NCBI RefSeq assembly: GCF_034048115.1
Contig: NZ_CP139145.1
Coordinates: 3,038,001 to 3,102,000, forward strand
DNA: 64,000 nucleotides
Direction: 5' to 3'
Origin: Pseudarthrobacter sp. IC2-21
GTDB taxonomy: Bacteria; Actinomycetota; Actinomycetes; Actinomycetales; Micrococcaceae
Of the stretch, positions 43,572 through 52,001 are shown one piece after another. The stretch's first letter is position 1; every line of letters starts with the position of its first letter. Below the pieces are notes generated by a model, which saw nothing but the letters and a program-made list of their open reading frames with translations, was not told where the DNA came from and did no database searches. A program made the translations under genes and the position numbers.

Positions 43572-44764
43572 GCAGGTTCGTAGCCATCACGGCCGACGCC
43601 GAGTTCGAAGCCCGGGCCAGGCAGGCTGCTTCCCGCCTGCACGGAACGTTCCATGGCATCGTGGCCAACTTCCTGCCGCCGGGCCCGGACGACGTTCTGG
43701 GTACGCTCTCGGGCGACCAGCTGGAAGTGATTCTGCTTGGACCAGGCCTTCCGGTGGACGACTCCATCAGGCTTGCCAGTCTGTTTGACCTCCAATATCC
43801 GGAGATCAGCGTGGTACTTGTCACAGAAAGTGATTCCGACATCGCGTTGCCCGCCATGCGGGCCGGCATAAGGGACCTCCTGGACCCCGGGGCCGAGGTC
43901 GACGCCATCCACGTCATGCTGGAGCGCGCCAGTTTAGCAGCCGCGGGGCGCCGCCGCGGCCTCGGAAACATCGTTGAACCGACGAGTGGCAACGGACGGA
44001 TCATTGCAGTCATGTCCCCTAAGGGCGGTGTGGGAAAGACGACCGTGACTACCAACCTGGCCGTCGGCCTGGCAAAGCTGGACCCGATGAGCGTTGTGGT
44101 GGTCGATTTAGACCTGCAGTTCGGCGACGTAGCCTCCGGGCTCAGACTCGAACCTGAGAAGACTATCGCCGACGCTGTCAAAGGGGCGGCGGCAGGTGAC
44201 AGCCTGGTACTCAAGTCGTACCTCACACTGCATCCGTCCGGCATGTACGCACTATGTGCGCCTCTTAACCCCGTGGAGGCGGACCAAATATCAGGGGAAC
44301 AGGTGGCCAGATTGCTGGTGCAGCTGGCCAGCGAGTTCAAGTTCGTGGTTGTCGATACCGCACCCGGGCTTGGGGAACATGTACTCGCGAGCCTCGAACA
44401 GGCCACCGACGGCGTCTGGGTCTGCGGTATGGACATACCGAGCATCAAGGGTCTTCGGACAGGATTCTCGATCCTGACCGAGCTTGGCTTGCTGCCGCCG
44501 AACAGGCACGTGGTGCTCAACTTTGGCGACCGCCGAAGCGGACTGACACTGAAGGACGTCGAGTCAACTATCGGGTGCCCTGTGGATGTCGTGCTCCCCC
44601 GGTCACATGCGGTGCCGTATTCCACAAACAAGGGGGTCCCCCTTCTGCAGGAGTCGTCCCGGGATGCTGTCGCAAAGGGCTTGCGTCAGCTCGTTCAGCG
44701 GTTTGATCCGGCGTGGGAGCAGCGCACTCACAAAAAACTTCACCGAAGGGCGGTAGTCCAATGA
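43568..44764 (+). CDS. tadZ: TadZ/CpaE-like pilus localisation ATPase, locus 1
   Basis: 398 aa. An N-terminal receiver-like domain (about residues 1-120) lacks a clear phospho-acceptor pattern. A ParA/MinD-type ATPase follows, with deviant Walker A SPKGGVGKTTVTTNLAVGLA (signature Lys152 and Lys157), switch region VVDLDLQFGDVASGLRL and VVDTAPGLGEHVL. TadZ proteins place the pilus machine at the pole or membrane site. Starts at GTG 43568 overlapping cpaB and ends overlapping cpaF (ATGA). Confidence 0.9.
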   Translation: MSRFVAITADAEFEARARQAASRLHGTFHGIVANFLPPGPDDVLGTLSGDQLEVILLGPGLPVDDSIRLASLFDLQYPEISVVLVTESDSDIALPAMRAGIRDLLDPGAEVDAIHVMLERASLAAAGRRRGLGNIVEPTSGNGRIIAVMSPKGGVGKTTVTTNLAVGLAKLDPMSVVVVDLDLQFGDVASGLRLEPEKTIADAVKGAAAGDSLVLKSYLTLHPSGMYALCAPLNPVEADQISGEQVARLLVQLASEFKFVVVDTAPGLGEHVLASLEQATDGVWVCGMDIPSIKGLRTGFSILTELGLLPPNRHVVLNFGDRRSGLTLKDVESTIGCPVDVVLPRSHAVPYSTNKGVPLLQESSRDAVAKGLRQLVQRFDPAWEQRTHKKLHRRAVVQ

Positions 44765-46197
44765 CACTCGCAGATCGCTTTCAATCTGTTCGCAACCAGG
44801 CGAGCCAGCAGCCGGCTGAAATCCGAACTGAAATTCCGTGGGCAGGGAAAAGTCAGACTGAGTCCGCTTGGAGTGAACCCGCCTCCAACGATCACAGCGC
44901 TGAAGCAAACGACGCCTTAACAGCGGTCAAGGAACGCGCCGGCAATGCACTTTATGAGCGTATGGGAAGCCGGATCTCAGACGCGTCCCTGGACGAGGCT
45001 GAGTTGCACGAGTACGCCAAAGGGGAGCTCCGCACCATCATCGAAGAGGATGAGATCCCTCTGTCCTCGGGGGAACGGCAGCGCTTGGTCCAGGACATCC
45101 TCGATGACGTCGTTGGTCTCGGACCGCTCCAAAAGTTCATTGCGGATGATGCGGTGACCGAGGTGATGGTCAACGGTCCGGACAAGATCTACGTTGAACG
45201 GGGAGGCAGACTCTTCCTCACGGCGTCCCGCTTCAAGTCCGAGGATCATCTGCGACGGATCATCGAGCGGATCGTCACCAAAGTAGGTAGGAGAATTGAT
45301 GAATCATCTCCACTGGTGGACGCCCGCTTGGCGGACGGTTCGCGTGTTAACGCCATCATTCCGCCGTTGGCCGTCAACGGCTCGTCGCTGACGATTCGAA
45401 AGTTCGGCCAGGTGCCGCTGACGGTCAAAGATCTCATCTCTTTTGGCACCATCTCCCCGGAAATCGCCGAACTCCTGAACGCCTGCGTGCACGCGCGGCT
45501 CAACATCATCGTCTCCGGAGGCACCGGCACCGGTAAGACGACACTTCTCAATGTCTTGTCATCCTTCATTCCTCCGGACGAGCGGATCGTCACCATTGAG
45601 GACGCCGTGGAGCTTCAACTCCAGCAGGAACACGTTGTTCGGCTCGAAAGTCGGCCGAGAAACATCGAGGGCAAGGGTGAAATCAGCATCCGGGACCTCG
45701 TTCGTAACTCCCTGCGCATGCGCCCGGACAGAATTGTGATCGGCGAAGTCCGTGGCGGTGAGTCACTGGACATGCTCCAGGCCATGAACACAGGCCATGA
45801 CGGGTCCATCTCAACTGTGCACGCTAACTCACCCCGTGACGCTATCGCCCGACTGGAGACCTTGGTGCTGATGGCAGGCATGGACCTGCCGCTTCGTGCC
45901 ATTCGCGAACAGATCGCTTCAGCGGTAAATCTCATCGTTCACATTTCACGCCTTCGCGACGGCACCAGGCGGGTGACGCATGTCACGGAAGTTCAAGGGA
46001 TGGAAGGCGACATTGTCACGCTCCAGGACGCCTTCACATTCGATTACAGCGCCGGAGTTGACGCTCACGGAAGGTTCCTCGGAAAGCCGATCCCCACCGG
46101 CGTCAGGCCTCGTTTCGCAGATCACTTCGCGGACCTGGGAATTGTCCTATCGCCGGCTGTCTTCGGGAGCTCACCGATTGGGGGTGTTTACCGGTGA
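44761..46197 (+). CDS. cpaF: CpaF/TadA pilus secretion ATPase, locus 1
   Basis: 478 aa, hexameric type II/IV secretion ATPase that powers pilus extension and possibly retraction. The N-terminal region to about residue 110 is variable. The core has [20 protein letters not shown], Walker [21 protein letters not shown] with Lys259, the Asp box [16 protein letters not shown], Walker [21 protein letters not shown] and the His box [18 protein letters not shown]. The central and C-terminal parts match the locus 2 copy nearly residue for residue. It overlaps tadZ and tadB by 4 nt. Confidence 0.95.
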   Translation: MTLADRFQSVRNQASQQPAEIRTEIPWAGKSQTESAWSEPASNDHSAEANDALTAVKERAGNALYERMGSRISDASLDEAELHEYAKGELRTIIEEDEIPLSSGERQRLVQDILDDVVGLGPLQKFIADDAVTEVMVNGPDKIYVERGGRLFLTASRFKSEDHLRRIIERIVTKVGRRIDESSPLVDARLADGSRVNAIIPPLAVNGSSLTIRKFGQVPLTVKDLISFGTISPEIAELLNACVHARLNIIVSGGTGTGKTTLLNVLSSFIPPDERIVTIEDAVELQLQQEHVVRLESRPRNIEGKGEISIRDLVRNSLRMRPDRIVIGEVRGGESLDMLQAMNTGHDGSISTVHANSPRDAIARLETLVLMAGMDLPLRAIREQIASAVNLIVHISRLRDGTRRVTHVTEVQGMEGDIVTLQDAFTFDYSAGVDAHGRFLGKPIPTGVRPRFADHFADLGIVLSPAVFGSSPIGGVYR

Positions 46198-47141
46198 GTG
46201 CCACCAGCCCGATCTTGCTGATTCTTGGTGTCCTTCTGTGCCTGGCCTCGCTAGTGTTCCTCTTCGTCGTGACCCTCCGCGGCCGCGAGGCAAATATCGA
46301 ATTGTCGCGTAGGCGACCTGGCGTCGCCGAACAACCGTCTGCCCTCACCCGAGTTGCCGCATCGGCGACGTCCTTTGTCGAACGCAATATCAGCCGGAAT
46401 GCCAGGTTCGGTTCCTCCTCGTCCTTGGAGGAAGCAGGACTACACCTTCGCCAGGCAGACTTCATCCTCTTACTCGGATGCGCGGCGGTAACAGCGGGGG
46501 TGGTGGGCTTTGTTCTTGGCGGCCTCGGACTGGCACTGGTGTTCGCCCTACTGACGCCTTTCGGAGGCAAGCTGTTCCTGAACATTTTGGCCGGCAAGCG
46601 CCGCGCCAAGTTCGAATCACAGCTCGGCGACACTCTGCAGATGCTCTCAGGAGGCCTACGAGCTGGCCACAGTCTGCTGAGGGCTGTGGACGCCGTGGCC
46701 CAGGAATCTGACGCGCCTACGTCAGAGGAATTCGCACGGCTGGTCAACGAGACCAGGCTCGGCCGAGACCTGAAGGACTCTATGGCCGACTCGGCTCGGC
46801 GCATGCGGAGCGAGGACTTTGACTGGATGGCCCAGGCAATCGAGATCCACCGGGAAGTCGGCGGAGACCTGGCTGAAGTACTCGACCATGTGGGAGAGAC
46901 CATCCGAGAGCGGATGCAGATCAAGGGCCAAGTGCAATCCCTCAGCGCAGAGGGCAAGCTCTCGGCCTACATCCTCATTGCCTTGCCGGTCGGGATCTTC
47001 TTGTTCCTCAGCTTCTCCAACCCCGGCTACCTCGGCGTGCTGTACGCGAACGTATTGGGGTGGGTCATGCTCGGGTTTGGAGTTGTTCTGCTGGCCCTTG
47101 GGTCCTTCTGGCTGAGCCGCGTCGTCAAGATCAAGTTCTAG
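46194..47141 (+). CDS. tadB: TadB-like pilus membrane protein, locus 1
   Basis: 315 aa inner-membrane platform protein of the type II secretion F (GspF) fold. An N-terminal helix (ILLILGVLLCLASLVFLFVV) and a middle pair of helices (LLLGCAAVTAGVVGFVLGG and next) are followed by the cytoplasmic F domain LGDTLQMLSGGLRAGHSLLR to IHREVGGDLAEVLDHVGETI, and C-terminal helices. GTG start overlaps cpaF (GTGA). Partner of TadC. Confidence 0.9.
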   Translation: MSATSPILLILGVLLCLASLVFLFVVTLRGREANIELSRRRPGVAEQPSALTRVAASATSFVERNISRNARFGSSSSLEEAGLHLRQADFILLLGCAAVTAGVVGFVLGGLGLALVFALLTPFGGKLFLNILAGKRRAKFESQLGDTLQMLSGGLRAGHSLLRAVDAVAQESDAPTSEEFARLVNETRLGRDLKDSMADSARRMRSEDFDWMAQAIEIHREVGGDLAEVLDHVGETIRERMQIKGQVQSLSAEGKLSAYILIALPVGIFLFLSFSNPGYLGVLYANVLGWVMLGFGVVLLALGSFWLSRVVKIKF

Positions 47142-47152
47142 GAGGTGAAAGC

Positions 47153-48040
47153 ATGAGCGCAATGGCTTGGTTCATAGTGGCAATAATCGTTGTTCCGTGT
47201 TCGCTGATGGTTTGGGCAGTGATTTCAGTGGACCGCCCCGGCTTGGCGGCCGTCCGAAGCAATCTTGGACGAGGGCGAGGAAAGGCAGCCGACGCTTCCC
47301 AAGGAGTCGAAGCCCCCTGGCTTGTGCAGTTGGGCCAGCGCCTAACGCCGAAGGGTTACCCGGCATGGCTTGACAAACTGCTCGCGAAGGCGGGCCGTCC
47401 GGCGGCCATGCCTTTGGACCGGCTGCTGGTGGTCAAGCCGGCTCTCGCTTTGGTGGCCGGAGTGGTGGGAATCCTATTGATCCTCAGGAGCCCCACGAGC
47501 ATGGGCTTTCTCGTAGCCTTGTTCGTGACGGTACTCGCATACTTCGTTCCCGACCTCCTCCTGCATAGCCAGGGTGTGAAGCGCCAGGAAGCTATCGAAC
47601 TGGAGTTGCCCAGCACCCTGGACCAGATGCTGATCTCAGTCGAGGCGGGCCTGGGCTTTGAGTCAGCCATGGCACGCGCTGGCCAGAACGGCAAAGGTCC
47701 TCTCGCCGCGGAACTTCTCCGGACCCTGCAGGATATGCAAGTTGGCAGGAGCCGGCGGGAAGCCTACTTGGCCATGGGACAACGCACCGGGGCGTCGGAC
47801 CTTCGGAGCTTCGTGCGAGCCGTTGTCCAAGCAGACGTTTACGGTATCGCGATAGCAAGCGTCCTGCGAACACAGGCCAAGCAGATGAGGATCAAAAGGC
47901 GACAGCGCGCTGAGGAGAAAGCAATGAAGCTTCCCATCAAGGTGCTCTTTCCCTTGATGCTCTGCATCCTGCCCGTTCTGTTCATCGTCATCCTCGGGCC
48001 GGCAGTCATCAACATTATCGCGGCGTTTTCCCGCATGTAG
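47153..48040 (+). CDS. tadC: TadC-like pilus membrane protein, locus 1
   Basis: 295 aa second GspF-type platform protein. Hydrophobic helices lie at about residues 3-22, 92-130 and 265-290; the F domain reads LPSTLDQMLISVEAGLGFES, then GPLAAELLRTLQDMQVGRSR. A ribosome-binding site GGAGGTGAAAGC precedes ATG 47153, 11 nt after tadB. Last gene of locus 1; a terminator-like hairpin follows at 48084. Confidence 0.9.
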   Translation: MSAMAWFIVAIIVVPCSLMVWAVISVDRPGLAAVRSNLGRGRGKAADASQGVEAPWLVQLGQRLTPKGYPAWLDKLLAKAGRPAAMPLDRLLVVKPALALVAGVVGILLILRSPTSMGFLVALFVTVLAYFVPDLLLHSQGVKRQEAIELELPSTLDQMLISVEAGLGFESAMARAGQNGKGPLAAELLRTLQDMQVGRSRREAYLAMGQRTGASDLRSFVRAVVQADVYGIAIASVLRTQAKQMRIKRRQRAEEKAMKLPIKVLFPLMLCILPVLFIVILGPAVINIIAAFSRM

Positions 48041-48083
48041 GTGCAGGCCCGCACAAAAATGCGCCATAAGGCGCCCCAAGAAC

Positions 48084-48118
48084 CGGACCCTCTCGGCACC
48101 CAGAACCGAGGGGGTCCG
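48084..48118 (+). terminator. Terminator at the end of Tad locus 1
   Basis: CGGACCCTCTCGG (48084-48096) and CCGAGGGGGTCCG (48106-48118) pair with one mismatch over 13 bp; the sequence after the stem is CTTGTGTGT. It separates the two Tad loci into distinct transcription units. Confidence 0.65.
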
Positions 48119-48308
48119 CTTGTGTGTCCAGAGGCCACGATTTCCAAGGTTTTCCGCAGCCTTCACCGAGTACAACCGCAGGGTACGCCGTAAATGGGCA
48201 GTCTTTGCGCAAGAAATTCCGAGATCGCATCTGACTGTAGCAACCGATTGCTAGCTTCGTGGTTGGGCTGGTGCAGGACCAGCCACCCATACTCGCTCAG
48301 GAGTCCCC
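48119..48308. other. Leader region of the second Tad locus
   Basis: About 190 bp without a gene. TAGCAA (48238-48243) and TTGCTA (48248-48253) form a 6-bp hairpin. GGCTGGT (48266-48272) and ACCAGCC (48278-48284) form a 7-bp hairpin just before the ribosome-binding region CAGGAGTCCCC. No clear -10/-35 pair is seen. It differs from the leader of locus 1 apart from also carrying a hairpin near the pilin start. Confidence 0.45.
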
Positions 48309-48548
48309 ATGCTTTCTCTTCACACCAACCTTATGATCCGCCTTCGCAGCGATGAAAGGGGCGCTACGGCCGTTGAATACGGCATCATGGTCGCACTCAT
48401 CGCCGTGGTCATCATCGTCGCCGTCGGCCTCCTCGGCGGGACATTGACCACTATGTTCGAGCAAGTTAAGTGCCAGGTTGGCGGCGGCACCTGGACGGCC
48501 GTCAAGCAAACCGCTACGGCTGCCGCTGGAGGTAGCTGCGCTCCCTGA
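48309..48548 (+). CDS. Flp-family type IVb pilin, locus 2
   Basis: 79-residue prepilin. The leader MLSLHTNLMIRLRSDERG ends at G|ATAVEYG, followed by the helix IMVALIAVVIIVAVGLLGG. Unlike the locus 1 pilin, it has a C-terminal extension of about 20 residues, after TTMFEQVKCQVGGG, with two Cys (VKCQV and GGSCAP) that could form a disulfide on the pilus surface. The mature length is about 61 residues. Confidence 0.92.
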   Translation: MLSLHTNLMIRLRSDERGATAVEYGIMVALIAVVIIVAVGLLGGTLTTMFEQVKCQVGGGTWTAVKQTATAAAGGSCAP

Positions 48549-48590
48549 GCCGCGGCAAAGCCGCCGGCACTCAGCAAACCAGGCGGATCA

Positions 48591-48618
48591 GTGGCGGCGG
48601 CATTCAGGCCGCCGCCAC
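48591..48618 (+). terminator. GC hairpin after the locus 2 pilin gene (attenuator candidate)
   Basis: GTGGCGGCGGC (48591-48601) and GCCGCCGCCAC (48608-48618) form a perfect 11-bp stem with a 6-nt loop (ATTCAG) between flp and tadE. No T-run follows. Same position as the hairpin in locus 1. Confidence 0.6.
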
Positions 48619-48661
48619 CTCGCTTCCCCAACCAGAGTTGGCCTGACGGAAAGGCATTCAA

Positions 48662-49051
48662 ATGTCCAGGGCATCCGAGCGCGGCGCGGTAGCCGTCGAG
48701 TTTGCGATCGTGGCGCCCCTTCTGGTCATGCTGCTGCTGGGCATCATGGAATTCAGTCGCGTCTATAACGCCCAAGCTACGCTTTCGGCCGCAGCCCGCG
48801 AAGGCGTCCGGGTGATGGCAATCACCGGGAAAACGGCCGATGCCACGAACGCCGCCAAAACTGCGGCCGCATCATTGACCCCTGGTTTGCAGGCGACGGA
48901 TATGCATTTCGGGACCACGTGCCCCTCAACCATTACCCCTGGCACAAGCCCTCAGACCACCGTCACCGTCACTTACACGCTGTCGTCCATCACAGGTTTC
49001 GCAGGCCCTTTCAAAATGAGCGGAACCGGAGCCATGCTGTGCGGCGGTTGA
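48662..49051 (+). CDS. TadE-like pseudopilin, locus 2
   Basis: 129 aa. SERGAVAVEFAIVAPLLVML is the pseudopilin cleavage motif and helix, starting at residue 5. The periplasmic part keeps the block YNAQATLSAAAREGVRVMAI and two Cys residues (GTTCPS, MLCGG). The N-terminus is shorter than in locus 1. ATG 48662 is preceded by GGAAAGGCATTCAA. Its last 13 nt overlap tadG, exactly as in locus 1. Confidence 0.9.
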   Translation: MSRASERGAVAVEFAIVAPLLVMLLLGIMEFSRVYNAQATLSAAAREGVRVMAITGKTADATNAAKTAAASLTPGLQATDMHFGTTCPSTITPGTSPQTTVTVTYTLSSITGFAGPFKMSGTGAMLCGG

Positions 49052-50001
49052 GAAAAGACAGCAACGGCGAGCGCGGCGCGGTCAGTGTCATCGTAGCCCT
49101 CTCGCTAGTGGCTCTCTTGGGCTTTGGCGCCATGGCAGTGGACGTGTCCATGATGTTCGCCGAGCGAACGCAACTGCGCAACGGCGCCGATGCGGCCTCC
49201 TTGGCCATCGCCCAGACGTGTGCCAAATACCCCGCCAATGCTGGCTGCACCAGCCCATCCACCCTTGCCTCGAGCATGGCCAACAGCAATGCCACGGACA
49301 GGCTCAGCAACGTCAAGTCCATAGACCGGACTACGCCCAACACCGTGACGGTAACTGTTGGCGCCCAAGAGGCCGGTCATACGCCAAACCAGGTGTCGCT
49401 CATTTTCGCGCGGGTCCTCGGCATCAACACCGCCGAAGTGACAGCCAGTTCCACCGCAAAGTGGGGCGTTCCATCCAAGGGACCGGTGATTATGCCGCTG
49501 GCCATCCCAACCTGCCGGCTCGACCTGACCACCGGGTCTATAGCCGGAGCCGTCCAGGTGCTCAAACAGGATGTTAATGATTGCGGCGGGATACCGGGCG
49601 GATTCGGCTGGATCGATACACCCGGTGCAACAAAATGCGGCCTGACGCTCAAGGCCGGCGCATCGAATGATAGCGGCGTGTGGTTCACCAGCAATACGGG
49701 TGCCAGCACACCATCGCTCTGCACCGCGGCCGACTTCAGCCAAATGAACGATCAAACGGTGCTATTGCCGCTCTACGACTGGGCCACCGGAACGGGCTCC
49801 ACCGGCAAGTACTACATCAAAGGCTTCGCCGCCTTCCACATCACGGGCTACCAGTTTCCAAGCATCGGCTTCACCACCGGCGCGAAGGTGGATAACAAGT
49901 CGATCCGCGGCTATTTCGTCAAGTTCGTTTCGCTGTCTCAAGCCTTCGAACTCGGCAACACCCCCGATTACGGCGCGGCCATTGTCCGCCTCACCCCCTA
50001 G
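49039..50001 (+). CDS. TadG-like pilus-associated protein, locus 2
   Basis: About 320 aa from GTG 49039. The start MRRLRKDSNGERGAVSVI parallels the MRRL start of locus 1 and gives the same 13-nt overlap with tadE. The helix ALSLVALLGFGAMAVDVSMM is followed by the conserved RTQLRNGADAASLAIAQTCA. The extracellular part carries GGIPGGFGWIDTPGATKCG and paired Cys, like the locus 1 protein, but is otherwise diverged. A candidate minor pilin or tip adhesin. Confidence 0.85.
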   Translation: MRRLRKDSNGERGAVSVIVALSLVALLGFGAMAVDVSMMFAERTQLRNGADAASLAIAQTCAKYPANAGCTSPSTLASSMANSNATDRLSNVKSIDRTTPNTVTVTVGAQEAGHTPNQVSLIFARVLGINTAEVTASSTAKWGVPSKGPVIMPLAIPTCRLDLTTGSIAGAVQVLKQDVNDCGGIPGGFGWIDTPGATKCGLTLKAGASNDSGVWFTSNTGASTPSLCTAADFSQMNDQTVLLPLYDWATGTGSTGKYYIKGFAAFHITGYQFPSIGFTTGAKVDNKSIRGYFVKFVSLSQAFELGNTPDYGAAIVRLTP

Positions 50002-50028
50002 CAAGTCCCGAATACACAGGAGCAGTCA

Positions 50029-50808
50029 GTGAAGTCACGTTTGTTGGCAGGAGTGGTGGCAGTGCTGCTGGCCATCGTCGGGGCAGTCATCGTTGTCTCC
50101 TACGCCCAGGGCGCGGACCAGCGGGCCGTCAAGGGCCTGGATCCGGTGAATGTCCTGGTGGTCACCAAAAAGGTCCCGGCCGGTTCCACCGCGGAAGCAC
50201 TGAAAGCATCAGTCGCACTTCAGCAACTGCCGGGCACCGCCGTCGCCAAGACCGCACTGAGCACCCTCGACGGGGCGGCCGGGAAAGTCACCTCCGCCGA
50301 GCTCGTGCCCGGTGAGCAACTCCTCGCCGAACGCCTCGTCTCACCTGGAGATCTGGAGACCTCCGGCTCGGTGCCTATTCCGGCCGGTCTTCAGGAGGTT
50401 TCGTTCCAGCTCGAACCGCAGCGCGTCGTCGGCGGGCGGTTGGCCCCCGGAGACCACGTCGGCATCTTCATTAACATGCACGGGGGCGCTGTCGAGGCCA
50501 AGCCCGACAAGGAAACGACTCAACTTTCCATTCACAAAGTCCTGGTAACGGCCGTACAGCGCGCCCCCGAAGGAGCCGTTGCTAAGCCGGCGCCCTCGGC
50601 GAGTGCTGGAGCAGAGCCAAACCCCCGGGACGTCAACCTACCCACCGGATCCCTGATGATCACAGTGGCCGTCAATGACATCAACGCCGGCAAGATAGTT
50701 TTCGCTTCTGAGTTCTCGGAGTTCGCCTCTATCTGGCTCAGCAGGGAACCTCTCGACGCGACGGACAGCGGCCCCCGCGTCATGATCCGGCCGGATGTCT
50801 ACAAATGA
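50029..50808 (+). CDS. cpaB: CpaB/RcpC-like Flp pilus assembly protein with SAF domain, locus 2
   Basis: 259 aa, collinear with the locus 1 copy. One N-terminal helix (RLLAGVVAVLLAIVGAVIVV), SAF-like VNVLVVTKKVPAGSTAEALK and LVPGEQLLAERLVSPGD, then EVSFQLEPQRVVGGRLAPGD. The C-terminal half has a Pro/Ala/Ser-rich loop (EGAVAKPAPSASAGAEPN). GTG start after an ACAGGAGCAGTCA ribosome-binding site. The stop overlaps the next start (ATGA). Confidence 0.88.
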   Translation: MKSRLLAGVVAVLLAIVGAVIVVSYAQGADQRAVKGLDPVNVLVVTKKVPAGSTAEALKASVALQQLPGTAVAKTALSTLDGAAGKVTSAELVPGEQLLAERLVSPGDLETSGSVPIPAGLQEVSFQLEPQRVVGGRLAPGDHVGIFINMHGGAVEAKPDKETTQLSIHKVLVTAVQRAPEGAVAKPAPSASAGAEPNPRDVNLPTGSLMITVAVNDINAGKIVFASEFSEFASIWLSREPLDATDSGPRVMIRPDVYK

Positions 50809-52001
50809 GCCGCTTCGTCCTGATCACGCCCGACGTCGACTTCGACGCGCGCCTCCGCCAGGCCGTCGCCGGCGGGCTCCAGGGCGGCGTGCAGACGTTC
50901 TTCACCAGCCTGCTCCCTGCCGATCCGTTCGACCTCTTCGCGCATCTGGACCACGGCCAGCCCGAGGTCCTCGTCCTGGGGCCGGAAGTCCCCGTCGATG
51001 ACGCGCTCCGCCTCGCCACCGTGATCAGCGTCCGGTTCCCGGAACTCAGCGTCATCATTTCGGCCGAACCGGACCCTAATTTCCTGATCCAGGCCATGCG
51101 TGCCGGCGTCCGGGACATCATCGCCCCGGACTCCGACCCCGCCCAGATGCGGGTCCTCCTGGAGCGCGCCAGCCAGTCCTTCGCCAGCCGCCACCGCGCA
51201 CCGGCACCCGTCCAGCCGGCCGAAACCAACAAGGGCCTGGTCATCGGCGTCTTCTCGCCCAAAGGCGGGGTCGGCAAAACGACGATTGCCACCAACATCG
51301 CCATCGGCCTGGGCAAGCTGGCGCCGATGAGCGTGGTGATCGTTGACCTCGACCTCCAGTTCGGCGACGTCGCCTCCGGGCTCTACCTGGACCCCGAGCA
51401 CACGGTCACGGACGCCGTCTCCCCCGCCGCGAGCCTGGACTCCCTGGTCCTGAAGGCATTCCTAACGGTCCACCCGGGCAGCATCTACGCCCTCTGCGCC
51501 CCACCCACTCCCATCGACGCTGACGAGATCACACCGGAACAGATCAGCCGGCTGCTGGAACAACTGTCCGAGCAGTTCCAGTACGTGATCGTCGATACCG
51601 CCCCAGGACTGCCCGAAATTGGACTCGCCGCCATGGAAAAGTGCACCGACGTGGTCTGGGTCAGCGCCATGGACATCCCCAGCGTCCGGGGCCTGCGCTC
51701 CGGCCTGGAAATCCTGCGCCAACTGGACATCCTGCCTGAATCCCGGCACGTGGTGCTGAACATGGCTGATCCCAAAATCGGCCTCACCGTCCAGGACATG
51801 GAATCCACCATCGGTGCACCGGTGGACGTCAGCATCCCGCGGTCCCGGGCAGTGGCCCTCTCCACGAACCGCGGCATCCCCGTGCTCCAGGACCCGCAAA
51901 AGGATCCGGCCACCAAAGGACTCAACCAGCTCGTGGAACGCTTCAACCCTGCCCGCCGGGAGAAATCCCAGCGCAGGCTGCACCGGCGGGTCGTGGTCTA
52001 G
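50805..52001 (+). CDS. tadZ: TadZ/CpaE-like pilus localisation ATPase, locus 2
   Basis: 398 aa, the same length as the locus 1 paralogue. Receiver-like N-terminal domain to about residue 125, then SPKGGVGKTTIATNIAIGLG with signature Lys153 and Lys158, IVDLDLQFGDVASGLYLDP and IVDTAPGLPEIGLAAMEKC. Expected to position the pilus machine. Overlaps cpaB by 4 nt; its stop is directly followed by the cpaF start. Confidence 0.9.
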   Translation: MSRFVLITPDVDFDARLRQAVAGGLQGGVQTFFTSLLPADPFDLFAHLDHGQPEVLVLGPEVPVDDALRLATVISVRFPELSVIISAEPDPNFLIQAMRAGVRDIIAPDSDPAQMRVLLERASQSFASRHRAPAPVQPAETNKGLVIGVFSPKGGVGKTTIATNIAIGLGKLAPMSVVIVDLDLQFGDVASGLYLDPEHTVTDAVSPAASLDSLVLKAFLTVHPGSIYALCAPPTPIDADEITPEQISRLLEQLSEQFQYVIVDTAPGLPEIGLAAMEKCTDVVWVSAMDIPSVRGLRSGLEILRQLDILPESRHVVLNMADPKIGLTVQDMESTIGAPVDVSIPRSRAVALSTNRGIPVLQDPQKDPATKGLNQLVERFNPARREKSQRRLHRRVVV

